DNA from: Verrucomicrobia bacterium LW23
Lineage (GTDB): Bacteria; Verrucomicrobiota; Verrucomicrobiia; Methylacidiphilales; UBA1321
DNA length: 64,000 nt
NCBI GenBank assembly: GCA_003054695.1
Contig: QAZA01000045.1
Span: forward strand, 1-64,000
Direction: 5' to 3'
Positions 46,520-56,785 of this stretch are shown here, one piece after another; position 1 is the first letter of the stretch, and each line of letters begins with the position of its first letter. The notes beneath the pieces are model-generated. The model made no database searches. It worked only from the letters and a program-made list of their open reading frames with translations, and had not been told where the DNA came from. Made by a program: the position numbers and the translations under genes.

Positions 46520-47092
46520 CTACCGTTTCCCCCGCGGCGCCGTTTGCATAACGATGGCGTAGACAGTGACGGCCACCTGCAGACCGATGGCCGCGGCGCG
46601 GGCCAGCGTCCCGGGGCTAATAGCCAGCGCCAGCGGGCGGTAGGGGCCGCTGGGCACGAGGCCGCTGTCGATGCCAATATCGGCACTGCGCCGGGTGGCA
46701 GTGTCCCATTCGCGTCGGGGGTCGGGTGGCAGGCGCTCCACGGCATTGCAGCAGCGCAGGATGAGGGCGTCTGCGGTTTCGTCGCTGAGGGAGGCTTCCG
46801 ACTCCGGGCTCGGATTGGGGAGGGAGCCGATTGTCAGAAGGTAGCCGCCTTCCCCTGTTGAGCCGGCGCCATAATACTGCAGAGACCACTCCCAGGCGGA
46901 GGCCAGAGCTGGCATGGGCGCTGTGGCGAAAACCTCCACATCCACAGTACAATACCTTGGAGGCTCAATCGCGTCTGCACGAATCCACACGCACCGGCGC
47001 GGGCTTTTGCGGCGGTGAATGGGGCGTGCACCAATCGCGCCTCCGCCAGGTGCGGCGCCGGTTTCGGGGGATTCAGGTGGGGCGCCGGCCAT
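46520..47092 (-). CDS. Hypothetical protein
   Basis: 190 residues. The central part (VDVEVFATAPMPALASAWEW, then a YYGAGSTGEGGYLLTIGS stretch and SLSDETADALILRC) looks like a folded domain, while the first 40 residues are Pro/Gly/Arg-rich and may be non-coding. A C-terminal hydrophobic segment (LARAAAIGLQVAVTVYAIVM) could be a membrane anchor. No family recognised; coding status moderately likely. Confidence 0.5.
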   Translation of the reverse strand: MAGAPPESPETGAAPGGGAIGARPIHRRKSPRRCVWIRADAIEPPRYCTVDVEVFATAPMPALASAWEWSLQYYGAGSTGEGGYLLTIGSLPNPSPESEASLSDETADALILRCCNAVERLPPDPRREWDTATRRSADIGIDSGLVPSGPYRPLALAISPGTLARAAAIGLQVAVTVYAIVMQTAPRGKR

Positions 47093-47234
47093 GTCAACGT
47101 TGGTGGGAAGAGCCAGTGCCGTTTAAGTGCAGGAGCGCACACTCCACTGGGGCAAACTCAAGGAGGTTGTTTCAACCCGGGCCGACTCCAGGCGTTAATC
47201 GGTACAATGGCGGAGCCGGACGGGTGCAGATCTG

Positions 47235-47399
47235 CTAATTCTAACTCGCTTTCAAAATGAGCCTGAGCGCGCCGGACCTTTTGTCGCAGGCCAGGCGTGA
47301 GGAGGAGCCTGTTAGTACCATAGGTGACCGACGATCAACGGGGCGTGCGACACAAAGAGCAAGCGATTTGGGCTCATCTTGAAAGCGTATTGGAATTAG
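47235..47399. repeat. 29-bp imperfect inverted repeat
   Basis: CTAATTCTAACTCGCTTTCA at the start of 47235-47263 is inverted at 47371-47399, with 4 mismatches in 29, spanning a 107-bp interior. Immediately to its right is a GTCGAC-type element. The 807-bp region 47093-47899 contains no gene that I can support. Confidence 0.7.
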
Positions 47400-47404
47400 A
47401 GGGC

Positions 47405-47520
47405 GTCGACATTTCCACATTCTGCGGTCCCCCCCTTGGCGTTAAAAATCTGGGGAGTTTTAACGCCAAAGTCGGAAAGATCGCCAAGATTGAGGTGAGG
47501 CAAAAAGAGACTGTCGACAG
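47405..47520. repeat. GTCGAC-ended palindromic element
   Basis: Begins GTCGACATTTCC (47405-47416) and ends CTGTCGACAG (47511-47520). The central hairpin has 12-bp perfect arms TTGGCGTTAAAA (47436-47447) and TTTTAACGCCAA (47458-47469), preceded by a C7 run. Related to the elements near 5.3 and 34.2 kb, with the hairpin sequence changed on both sides in a compensating way. Confidence 0.75.
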
Positions 47521-47526
47521 CTTCTA

Positions 47527-47553
47527 GGCCAATCCGCACAGTTATCTGGCCTT
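47527..47553. repeat. Dispersed GGCCAAT..CGCACAGTTAT repeat, copy 1
   Basis: GGCCAATCCGCACAGTTATC then TGGCCTT is nearly identical to 51712-51738 (AGACCAATTCGCACAGTTAT then TTGGCCT). Each copy follows a GTCGACA end within 10-40 bp. The ends GGCCAA/TTGGCC make it an imperfect palindrome. Confidence 0.6.
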
Positions 47554-47861
47554 TTGTCGGGCGCCCCGTTGGCCGCATAATGCGTTGTCTTAACCATTAT
47601 TTACACAGCTTTGTTCTTCCAGGCAAGGGTCAGATCACTTCCAGACGTTAATTGTTCTAGGCAGTCCGTCGCCGTCGTCAGAGCCAGGAGTGGATCTGGG
47701 AGGATGGCGGAGATTTCGGTGTAGGGCAGGAGGAGACAGGGGAGGCGACGGCGGCTCGAATGGGCTTCGGCGCTTTCTTGCTGCGCGAGCATCTCGGGGG
47801 CGGCGATCTGGAAACGCAACACGGAGAATTCCCCCCCCACCGCAAATTCTTACAAAATCAT

Positions 47862-47893
47862 TTGACCTTGTAGTAAGGTACAGGGTGTAGATT
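47862..47893 (+). promoter_or_regulatory. MerR-type promoter/operator with long spacer
   Basis: TTGACC (47862-47867) and TAGATT (47888-47893) are separated by 20 bp, the overlong spacing typical of MerR-controlled promoters. The spacer carries the dyad ACCTT-GTAGT-AAGGT (47866-47880). Transcription would start near 47900, the GTG start codon, suggesting a leaderless message. Confidence 0.65.
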
Positions 47894-47899
47894 GTTGGC

Positions 47900-48416
47900 G
47901 TGGATACTGACTCGATTCCCCACCTTCATCGTCGTCGCCGCGCTGCGTATGCCCCGGCGGCGGAGGCCGGCTTTACGCGAAAGCAGCTGGCTGTTGCCGC
48001 GGGCATTGGCGTGGAAACGGTGCGCTTTTATGAGGCGCGAGGACTTTTGCCCGAGCCACCGCGCTCGCCGGCGGGGTACCGGCTTTATTCGCAGGCGGAT
48101 GTGGAGCGCGTGCGACTGGTGCGGCGCTCGCAGCAGCTTGGCTTTACGCTGGGCGAGATTGAGGAGCTTATCGCGATTACGGAGCTTCCGGGGGCTCACC
48201 GCGCGGAGCTCAAGGAGCGCGCAGAAAGCAAGTTGCGCCAGATCCACGGCAAAATCGCCGATCTGCGCGCCATCGAGGCGTCGCTCACAGAGCTTGTAAG
48301 ATCCTGCGATGGAGCGGGTTCCGTTAGCGCGTGCCCGATTTATCAGTTTATGAGCGGCGCGGACAACGGCGACCACCACAACCACAACAATGTCACCGAA
48401 GAGGGAGATTCCTGCC

Positions 48417-48424
<8 letters not shown>
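47900..48424 (+). CDS. MerR family metal-responsive regulator
   Basis: 174 residues. MerR helix-turn-helix [46 protein letters not shown], then a coiled dimer helix and a metal loop with Cys136 and Cys145 (C-x8-C-P, spacing as in mercury-type MerR). The third MerR cysteine (GTHC context) is an arginine here (GAHRAEL), so classic mercury sensing is doubtful. A His-rich tail (DHHNHNN) may help bind metal. Start GTG. It shares a transcript with the P-type ATPase, whose start overlaps its last codons. Confidence 0.88.
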
Positions 48425-51140
<2,716 letters not shown>

Positions 51141-51164
51141 TGGTGAATGCCACAGGCGCGGGCT

Positions 51165-51524
51165 TCAAGCCTTCTCCTCCTCGATGCTGCAGGCGTTGAG
51201 GCCGCCCTGAATGGAAACCACATTGGAGTAGCCCATTTTCTGCAATGTGTCAGCGGCAAGGGCACCGCGGTTGCCGCCTGCGCAGTAGCAGACAACAGGG
51301 GCGGTTTTGTCGGGAGCCACTTCATGGATCTTCATTTCGAGAAGCCCGCGGCTCACGTGTTGGGCATCGGGAAGATGGGATTTATCAAATTCCTCTTTCT
51401 CGCGAACATCCACAAGTATAGCACCTTCTGAAACAAGCTTTGCAGCCTCCTGGGGAGATACTTCTTTTATACGGGCTTTCGCTTCGTTGGCTAAACGGAG
51501 GAACTCTTCGGAATGAGATGGCAT
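51165..51524 (-). CDS. Rhodanese-like domain protein
   Basis: 119 residues, a single rhodanese domain: EAAKLVSEGAILVDVREKEE, F-x-K-SHLPDAQHVSRG and an active-site loop CYCAGGNRG, with the second Cys starting the C-x4-R loop. Transfers sulfane sulfur to a thiol acceptor or cyanide. Convergent with the metal ATPase (24 bp apart). Confidence 0.92.
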   Translation of the reverse strand: MPSHSEEFLRLANEAKARIKEVSPQEAAKLVSEGAILVDVREKEEFDKSHLPDAQHVSRGLLEMKIHEVAPDKTAPVVCYCAGGNRGALAADTLQKMGYSNVVSIQGGLNACSIEEEKA

Positions 51525-51711
51525 ACAGATTACAGGGATGGAGGATCAGACTTTCGCAGATTTATTCAGCGTCATGCGACGGTTAAAATGCCACGCAAGG
51601 CCGACAGCGAGAACAGCAAGTCCGGCAGTACACATTTGCCTCCGGACGACGTTTGTCAAGGCCCCTTTCTCGCTCCGGCCTCCGTCGACAACCGTATCCC
51701 TTAATCCAGCT

Positions 51712-51738
51712 TAGACCAATTCGCACAGTTATTTGGCC
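51712..51738. repeat. Dispersed GGCCAAT..CGCACAGTTAT repeat, copy 2
   Basis: Second copy of the 27-bp repeat described at 47527-47553, touching the 3' end of oleB. A GTCGACAACC sequence lies 40 bp to its left (51686), as in copy 1. Confidence 0.6.
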
Positions 51739-52668
51739 TTACTTCCCGCGGATAAAGTTGCCGATCAGCGGCACTACCTGGTCGCGGGCGTCCTCCAGCA
51801 CGTAGTGTCCGGCGTCCGGGTATACGTGCATGGGCGCGGCGGGGAGGTGGCGCTGCCACTCGCGGAGAAAGTGGTTGTCGAAGACAAAATCCTGCTCGCC
51901 CCAGGCTACCATCACCTGCTTTTGCGCAATTTTGGGCAGGGCAGCCTCCACCTCCAGCACGGTATTCCACGCCGGGTGGCCGGGCGCGAGGGGGATGTCC
52001 TGCACAAAGCGCAGGGTGGCGATGCGGTTCTCCCATGTGTCGTACGGGGCGATGAGCCCGGCCGCCACGCGTTCGTCCAGCGGCTTCACCACGGCCATCG
52101 TAAGCGCTTGCCCCGCAAAGGCATTGAAGCCGCGCACGGCAATGTTTCCAAACGGCGCCACGTTGCGGATGCACCACAGCGAGGTGGGCAGCGGCTTGCT
52201 TTTGGGCAGGCGAAAACCGCCGGTGTTGAGGATGACAATGCGCCCGACAAGATCCAGACGCCGCGCCGCCCAGGCCAGGCCGATCATGCCGCCCCAGTCG
52301 TGCACTACCAGATTCACACGCTTGCCCTGCGCCGCGGCGTTCGCCCCGTAGCCCAGGGAGTCCATCAGCGCGGTGAGATCCGCCACGCGGCTGTCGAGCG
52401 TGTAGGTGTACCGGTCGTCGCCGGGCTTCTCGGAGAGTCCGCAGCCAATGTGATCCGGCACAATGCAGCGGAAGTCGCTTTGCAACTCCTTGATTACGTT
52501 GCGGTAATAGAAGGACCAGGTAGGGTTGCCATGCACCATCAGCACCGCCTCCGCGCCCTCGCGCGGCCCTTCGTCCACGTAATTGAGGGCCAGCCCGCTG
52601 CCGGGGAGCTTGAACGTATGCTCCGCGAACGGGTAGAGATCCTGGAAGTCTTTGCGGGAGAAGGCCAT
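51739..52668 (-). CDS. oleB: Alpha/beta-hydrolase, OleB-like beta-lactone decarboxylase
   Basis: 309 residues. HGNPTWSF oxyanion motif, nucleophile Asp124 in VVHDWGGMIG, haloalkane-dehalogenase-like cap and the catalytic His in DAGHYVLED. OleB belongs to this branch and removes CO2 from the beta-lactone to yield long-chain olefins. Assignment rests on the neighbouring OleA gene, 73 bp upstream on the same strand. oleC and oleD are not in this window. An independent haloalkane dehalogenase cannot be excluded. Confidence 0.72.
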   Translation of the reverse strand: MAFSRKDFQDLYPFAEHTFKLPGSGLALNYVDEGPREGAEAVLMVHGNPTWSFYYRNVIKELQSDFRCIVPDHIGCGLSEKPGDDRYTYTLDSRVADLTALMDSLGYGANAAAQGKRVNLVVHDWGGMIGLAWAARRLDLVGRIVILNTGGFRLPKSKPLPTSLWCIRNVAPFGNIAVRGFNAFAGQALTMAVVKPLDERVAAGLIAPYDTWENRIATLRFVQDIPLAPGHPAWNTVLEVEAALPKIAQKQVMVAWGEQDFVFDNHFLREWQRHLPAAPMHVYPDAGHYVLEDARDQVVPLIGNFIRGK

Positions 52669-52741
52669 GGGGAGGTGATGAGAAGCGGAAAAGTTGATTG
52701 GGGCGAGAAGCGAAGCAGCTGGGGGGATGTTTACGGCAACG

Positions 52742-53782
52742 CTACCACTCCACCCCCAGCATCATGCAGTTGAGGCCGCTGCCGATGCCCAGGAGGCCGA
52801 CGCGGTCGCCGGGTTTAAGGACGCCTTGCTCCTCGGCAATGGCCAGGGCGCTGGGCAGGGCGGCGGTGCCCATGTTGCCCAGGTACTCCACCGTGCTAAA
52901 ATCGCTGCCGGGCGGCATGCCGATCGCCTTGAGTATCGCGGCGCGGTGGCCGGATGTAACCTGATGGCACACAACGCGATCGATACGCGACGGCTCCCAA
53001 CCGGTCTCGCGCAGAAAGTCGGCCCACGTCTCCTTGCCCAGCGCCACGCCATGGGTCAGCACGGCCACGGCGTCGGTCTCCATGGTCATCGGGCCGCTCG
53101 GGGGGACGCCGGTATCCGGGCCCCAGCGGCAAATCTCGTGCCACCTGGGCGCGGCGCGCACGGCGCCGGCCACCAGGCGGTGTTGCGAGAGCGAGTAGTC
53201 GGAATCCGTCAGCAGCACGGCCACGCCGCCGCTGCCGCCGGTAAGGGTGGCCAGCGTTACGCGGAAAAGCTCCATGTCCATGTTGGACAGCAACTTCTGC
53301 ACCATGATATCCGTAATCTCCCGCGCGGATTCGCACGAGACCACCAGGCCGGCGCGCATCTGTCCCAGCTCAATACGGTTCGCCACGTCGAGGATGCCGG
53401 AGAGCACGCCCAGGCACGCGTTGGAGATATCCTGGACGATCACCTCGCCGCCCAGCCCCAGGCCGTTGGCCACGGCGCACGCGGTGGCCGGCTCCAGGTT
53501 GTCGCGGCACACGCCGCAGTACAGCAGCGCGCCGATGTCCTCCCTGGCAATGGACGACGACACAAGTGCTTTGCGCGCAGCGGCAAGCGCGCCGGACCAC
53601 ATCGGTGTGCCGGGCGGCCAGAAACGGCGCTCGCGGATACCGGTGAGCGCGGCCAACTGGCCGCGGGAGAAGTGGAGGCGCTGGTACAGCGGGGCCAGCC
53701 GCCCCTCAAGATCATCCGAGGTAACGATTTCCGGCCCGAGCTCATACCCGAGGGCTTCCAGGCAGACACGGGAGTAACGCAT
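52742..53782 (-). CDS. oleA: OleA-like thiolase-fold condensing enzyme
   Basis: 346 residues of the KAS III/thiolase fold. Catalytic Cys123 in DISNACLGVLSG, His273 in CHQVTSGH and Asn303 in YLGNMGTAALPS form the active site. Glu residues in the N-terminal part and the GSGGVAVLL segment match the OleA branch. OleA joins two fatty acyl-CoAs to a beta-keto acid, the first step of long-chain olefin synthesis. With oleB next to it, an Ole pathway is likely. Confidence 0.78.
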   Translation of the reverse strand: MRYSRVCLEALGYELGPEIVTSDDLEGRLAPLYQRLHFSRGQLAALTGIRERRFWPPGTPMWSGALAAARKALVSSSIAREDIGALLYCGVCRDNLEPATACAVANGLGLGGEVIVQDISNACLGVLSGILDVANRIELGQMRAGLVVSCESAREITDIMVQKLLSNMDMELFRVTLATLTGGSGGVAVLLTDSDYSLSQHRLVAGAVRAAPRWHEICRWGPDTGVPPSGPMTMETDAVAVLTHGVALGKETWADFLRETGWEPSRIDRVVCHQVTSGHRAAILKAIGMPPGSDFSTVEYLGNMGTAALPSALAIAEEQGVLKPGDRVGLLGIGSGLNCMMLGVEW

Positions 53783-54203
53783 GGTCGATCAAAGTGCTCA
53801 ATCCGGCGACGGAATGCAACTACGGGTTGCGGGAATTTGGGGGATGCGGGGGGATCGGGGGAAAGGAGGGGAGCGAACCACGAATCTCACGGATTGCACG
53901 GAGGGGGAGGAACCTGATGTCTCCGTGTCCCCTTTGGATCTTGAATGGCTGATCCGGCCCGATTGCGCCATCCGGGCACGACAAACCCGCCGCGGAGGCC
54001 GGGGCGGGCAAGCGGACTAACGTATAATGTAGCGCCAGCAAAGTGGCGCTTGGATGCAAACACTGACGGACTGAGTGAGTACGTGGTACGTCGGCGTAAT
54101 GTGTTGCAGGCGTGAAACCCGACGCAAATCATCATGCAGACGCTACCCGTGCACAACCATGCGCTCCGCCTCGACGTGCAAGGACGGGTGGCGCAGGCGT
54201 AGC
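53783..54203. other. Non-coding gap with repeat half-site
   Basis: 420 bp between oleA and rpsT. Contains half of a CACGAA-type repeat (GCGAACCACGAATCTCACGG, 53873-53892, then ATTGCACGGAGGGGG) with no opposite arm, a TATAAT at 54023-54028 and a small hairpin AGCGCCA / TGGCGCT at 54030-54049. No gene or tRNA was recognised. Confidence 0.45.
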
Positions 54204-54482
54204 TCAGGCGGCGGCAGGAGCAGTCGACTTACCCAGAAGCTGGGCAACGCGGCTCTTGTGACGATCAGCGGTGTTTTTGTGGATAACGCCCTTTTTGGCG
54301 GCCTTATCCATCTGGGCCTGGAACTCCGGAAACGCCTTGACGGCGTCCTCAGGCTTGCCCGACTTCACAAGCGCGCGGATAGATTTTTCGGAAGCACGAA
54401 TGACCTTCTTGACGGCTACGTTGATAACGCGACGACGCTTGGACACCCGCGCCTGTTTAGCAGCGGAACGAGTATTTGCCAT
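54204..54482 (-). CDS. rpsT: 30S ribosomal protein S20
   Basis: 92 residues: MANTRSAAKQARVSKRRRVI and KKGVIHKNTADRHKSRVAQL are typical S20, which binds the 5' domain of 16S rRNA. Ala-rich C-terminal tail. Its upstream side holds two long homopolymer tracts (see the poly-C feature). Confidence 0.95.
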   Translation of the reverse strand: MANTRSAAKQARVSKRRRVINVAVKKVIRASEKSIRALVKSGKPEDAVKAFPEFQAQMDKAAKKGVIHKNTADRHKSRVAQLLGKSTAPAAA

Positions 54483-54610
54483 AAGAGGGACAGACTAGAT
54501 GCGCGCTTTACAAACGTCAATGGAAAAGATGGAAAAATTTTGGCAGCACCACAAACAGCCACCGACGCCGCAGTACAAATCCCGGTCGGCCCGGATTCCC
54601 GACACCTCCA

Positions 54611-54663
54611 CCCCCCCCCCCCCCCCCCCCGCTTCCCCACACCCCCCCCCCCCCCCCCCCCCC
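54611..54663. repeat. Two long poly-C tracts (C20 and C22) upstream of rpsT
   Basis: Uninterrupted C20 at 54611-54630 and C22 at 54642-54663, separated by GCTTCCCCACA. On the minus strand, the sense strand for rpsT and the TPR gene, these are G20 and G22. They lie 25 bp after the TPR gene stop and about 130-180 bp before the rpsT start. Such tracts are prone to slippage and can form G-quadruplexes; the exact lengths are the least certain bases in the window. Confidence 0.9.
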
Positions 54664-54687
54664 GCCGTCGCTCCGTTTCCCCCGCTA

Positions 54688-55188
54688 CTACGCCAGGCCG
54701 CCGCCGCTCAGCAAAATATCCAACTCGGCCCGCAGGGGAGCCAGATCCGGATCGGTTTGGGCCAGGCGATAGTGCGAGGCGTTCATCTCAAACGCGGTGC
54801 GCAGCAGAGTGCGCGCCTCGTCCAGGCGATCCTGCTGGCAGGCGTAGCAGGCCAGGTTGTAGACGATGGTCGACTCGCGCGGAAAGCGCTCGCGGGCGTC
54901 GCGCAAAATGCGTTCGGCCTCCTCAATGGAGGAGGCGCGGCGCGTGGCGTAGGCCAGTTGAATGGGCCAGTCCCCATTGTTGGGCTCCATATCGCACAGG
55001 CGGCGGGCAACCTCGGCGGCTTCCGGCCAGCGGCGCGTAACGCACCAGAGGCTTTGCCACACGCTGAGCACGTCCAGATCGCCGGCGCGCTCGGGCTCCA
55101 CCTGGCGCAACTCCTCCTCGGCTTCTGCCGCCATGCCCAGTTCAAGATACCCGCAGGCGGATTCAAGGTGGTGGTCTCGTCGGGGCAT
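54688..55188 (-). CDS. TPR-repeat protein
   Basis: 166 residues from the ATG at 55188 (MPRRDHHLESACGYLELGMA). At least three degenerate tetratricopeptide units: ESACGYLELGMAAEAEEELR, WPEAAEVARRLCDMEPNNGD and STIVYNLACYACQQDRLDEA. A protein-protein interaction role is likely. An upstream ATG at 55308 adds a non-TPR stretch. Ends 25 bp before the poly-C tracts. Confidence 0.75.
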   Translation of the reverse strand: MPRRDHHLESACGYLELGMAAEAEEELRQVEPERAGDLDVLSVWQSLWCVTRRWPEAAEVARRLCDMEPNNGDWPIQLAYATRRASSIEEAERILRDARERFPRESTIVYNLACYACQQDRLDEARTLLRTAFEMNASHYRLAQTDPDLAPLRAELDILLSGGGLA

Positions 55189-55389
55189 GGCGTCCGGTGG
55201 GGGTGGGCGGTTGTAAATCGGGGGGGGAGGCGTCGCGCGCTGTCTCTGTATATATGGTGTGCGCGAGAGTCGGAAGTTCAGCATAGCAAAGTTATGTTGC
55301 GCAGGCAACTCCCGGAAAGATGCAGGCCGCGTGGGATTGCTGCCGCCTCTTGCATTTCCCGGGGGGGATCTTTAGGATGCCGGGTCAGG

Positions 55390-56670
55390 ATGGAGCTTTT
55401 TCAACAACGGCTGGGCCTTTTCATTCACTGGGGTCTCTACGCAATCCCCGGTTATTCCGAGCAATTGCAGCAGCGGATGAATATTCCGCGTGACGAATAC
55501 GTCTCTGCATATGCGCCCCACTTTACTGCGCCGGGCTTTAATGCAGACGCGTGGGCGGCTTTAGCCAAAAGCTGGGGGATGACCTACATTATCCTCACTG
55601 CAAAGCATCACGATGGCTATTGCCTTTGGGCGACGGAGCAAACATCCTATAACTCCCTGCAAAGCCCTGTTGCGCGAGATATTGTGAAACAGGTGGCTAC
55701 TGCATGCGAGCGCCACGGCCTGCTCTTTGGCATCTACTATAGCTGTGTGGACTGGCACCACAAAAACTACCCCAACCAGGGGCGCCATCACGAGCTTCCC
55801 GGCCCCCTCCCCGGCGATAAGCCCGACATCGAAGCCTACCTCAGCTACGTGCGCGCCCAGGTGCGGGAGCTGTGCGATGGCCGCTACGGCAACATCGCCG
55901 CGTTCTGGTGGGACATGAATGTGCCGGAGCATCGCGATCCCTCACTCAACGCCATTATCCGCGAGCTGCAACCCCAATGCTCCATCAATAACCGTGGCTA
56001 TAGCGAAGGCGATTTTACTACGCCGGAGCGCGAATGGGACAAGGATAACAGCTGGAAGCCCTTCACCACCAAGGTAGAGGCTTGTAACAGCATAGATGCA
56101 TTGAGCTGGGGCTGGCGTAAAGATCCGCAGTTCTATACGCCGCGCCATATTCAGGCCGCCATTGCAAGATACATTGCGCGCGGCGGCAACTACCTGCTTA
56201 ACGTGGGGCCGGATGCAAACGGGGATATCGACGAGCGCTATACACAAAGGATGCTGCGCATCGGCACCTGGTTCAAGCGCGTGGCGGAGGCGTTTGGCGG
56301 CACGACGGCAATCGCCCCGTTTGCGCTGGCGCCCGGCCAGGTGGCGACGCGCAGCGCCAGCGGAAACATCCTGTATCTCTTTATCACCGAGCCGCTTGCG
56401 AGCGAGGGCCTTTCGCTCAGGCCGATTCTTGCGCTGCCTCTTTCCGCACGCCTCCTTAACTACGCGCGCCCCAACGATGTGCACGCACCCGTCGACGCCT
56501 CGCTCCAGGTTCTTCCCTACGACGCCGACCGGCAGCACGCCTACCTGTGGCTCAGCCTCCCCCTGGAGCGCCTGAACCTGGAGGTCCCGGTCATCCGCCT
56601 GGAATTTGAGCCGGGCGCGCTGGATGTACTTGATGCCGAAGTGCTTACACCCGGCGACGAGCGATTGTAG
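55390..56670 (+). CDS. GH29 alpha-L-fucosidase-like glycoside hydrolase
   Basis: 426 residues. Starts near RLGLFIHWGLYAIPGYSEQ, the GH29 N-terminal signature, then AKHHDGYCLW and AFWWDMN with Asp175 as the likely nucleophile. LLNVGPDANGDI completes the barrel pattern. A C-terminal beta domain follows. No signal peptide, so it is probably cytoplasmic and would act on imported fucosylated oligosaccharides. The ATG at 55390 was chosen; a much longer open frame to the left crosses the poly-C tracts and is not credible. Confidence 0.88.
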   Translation: MELFQQRLGLFIHWGLYAIPGYSEQLQQRMNIPRDEYVSAYAPHFTAPGFNADAWAALAKSWGMTYIILTAKHHDGYCLWATEQTSYNSLQSPVARDIVKQVATACERHGLLFGIYYSCVDWHHKNYPNQGRHHELPGPLPGDKPDIEAYLSYVRAQVRELCDGRYGNIAAFWWDMNVPEHRDPSLNAIIRELQPQCSINNRGYSEGDFTTPEREWDKDNSWKPFTTKVEACNSIDALSWGWRKDPQFYTPRHIQAAIARYIARGGNYLLNVGPDANGDIDERYTQRMLRIGTWFKRVAEAFGGTTAIAPFALAPGQVATRSASGNILYLFITEPLASEGLSLRPILALPLSARLLNYARPNDVHAPVDASLQVLPYDADRQHAYLWLSLPLERLNLEVPVIRLEFEPGALDVLDAEVLTPGDERL

Positions 56671-56785
56671 CGGGGTGTATACAAAGCAACGTGTTCTGAA
56701 GCGCCGGTCGCACCTCCGGTGCTTCGGAGCGATTCGCTTTGTCTACCCTCTTACCTTATCCTCTCCACCTGGATCTTTCGCACGA

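Noticed and set aside
47324-47527. Short plus-strand open frame of 67 codons
   Set aside because: It lies almost fully in repeat sequences (inverted repeat arm and GTCGAC element) and has no recognisable features.
47601-47840. Minus-strand 79-codon open frame upstream of merR
   Set aside because: No conserved motif and no supporting context; too weak to call, although a fragment of a gene cannot be ruled out.
54499-55389. Upstream extension of the fucosidase frame through the poly-C tracts
   Set aside because: It would encode poly-Pro and overlap the TPR gene on the opposite strand; the GH29 domain begins just after the ATG at 55390.
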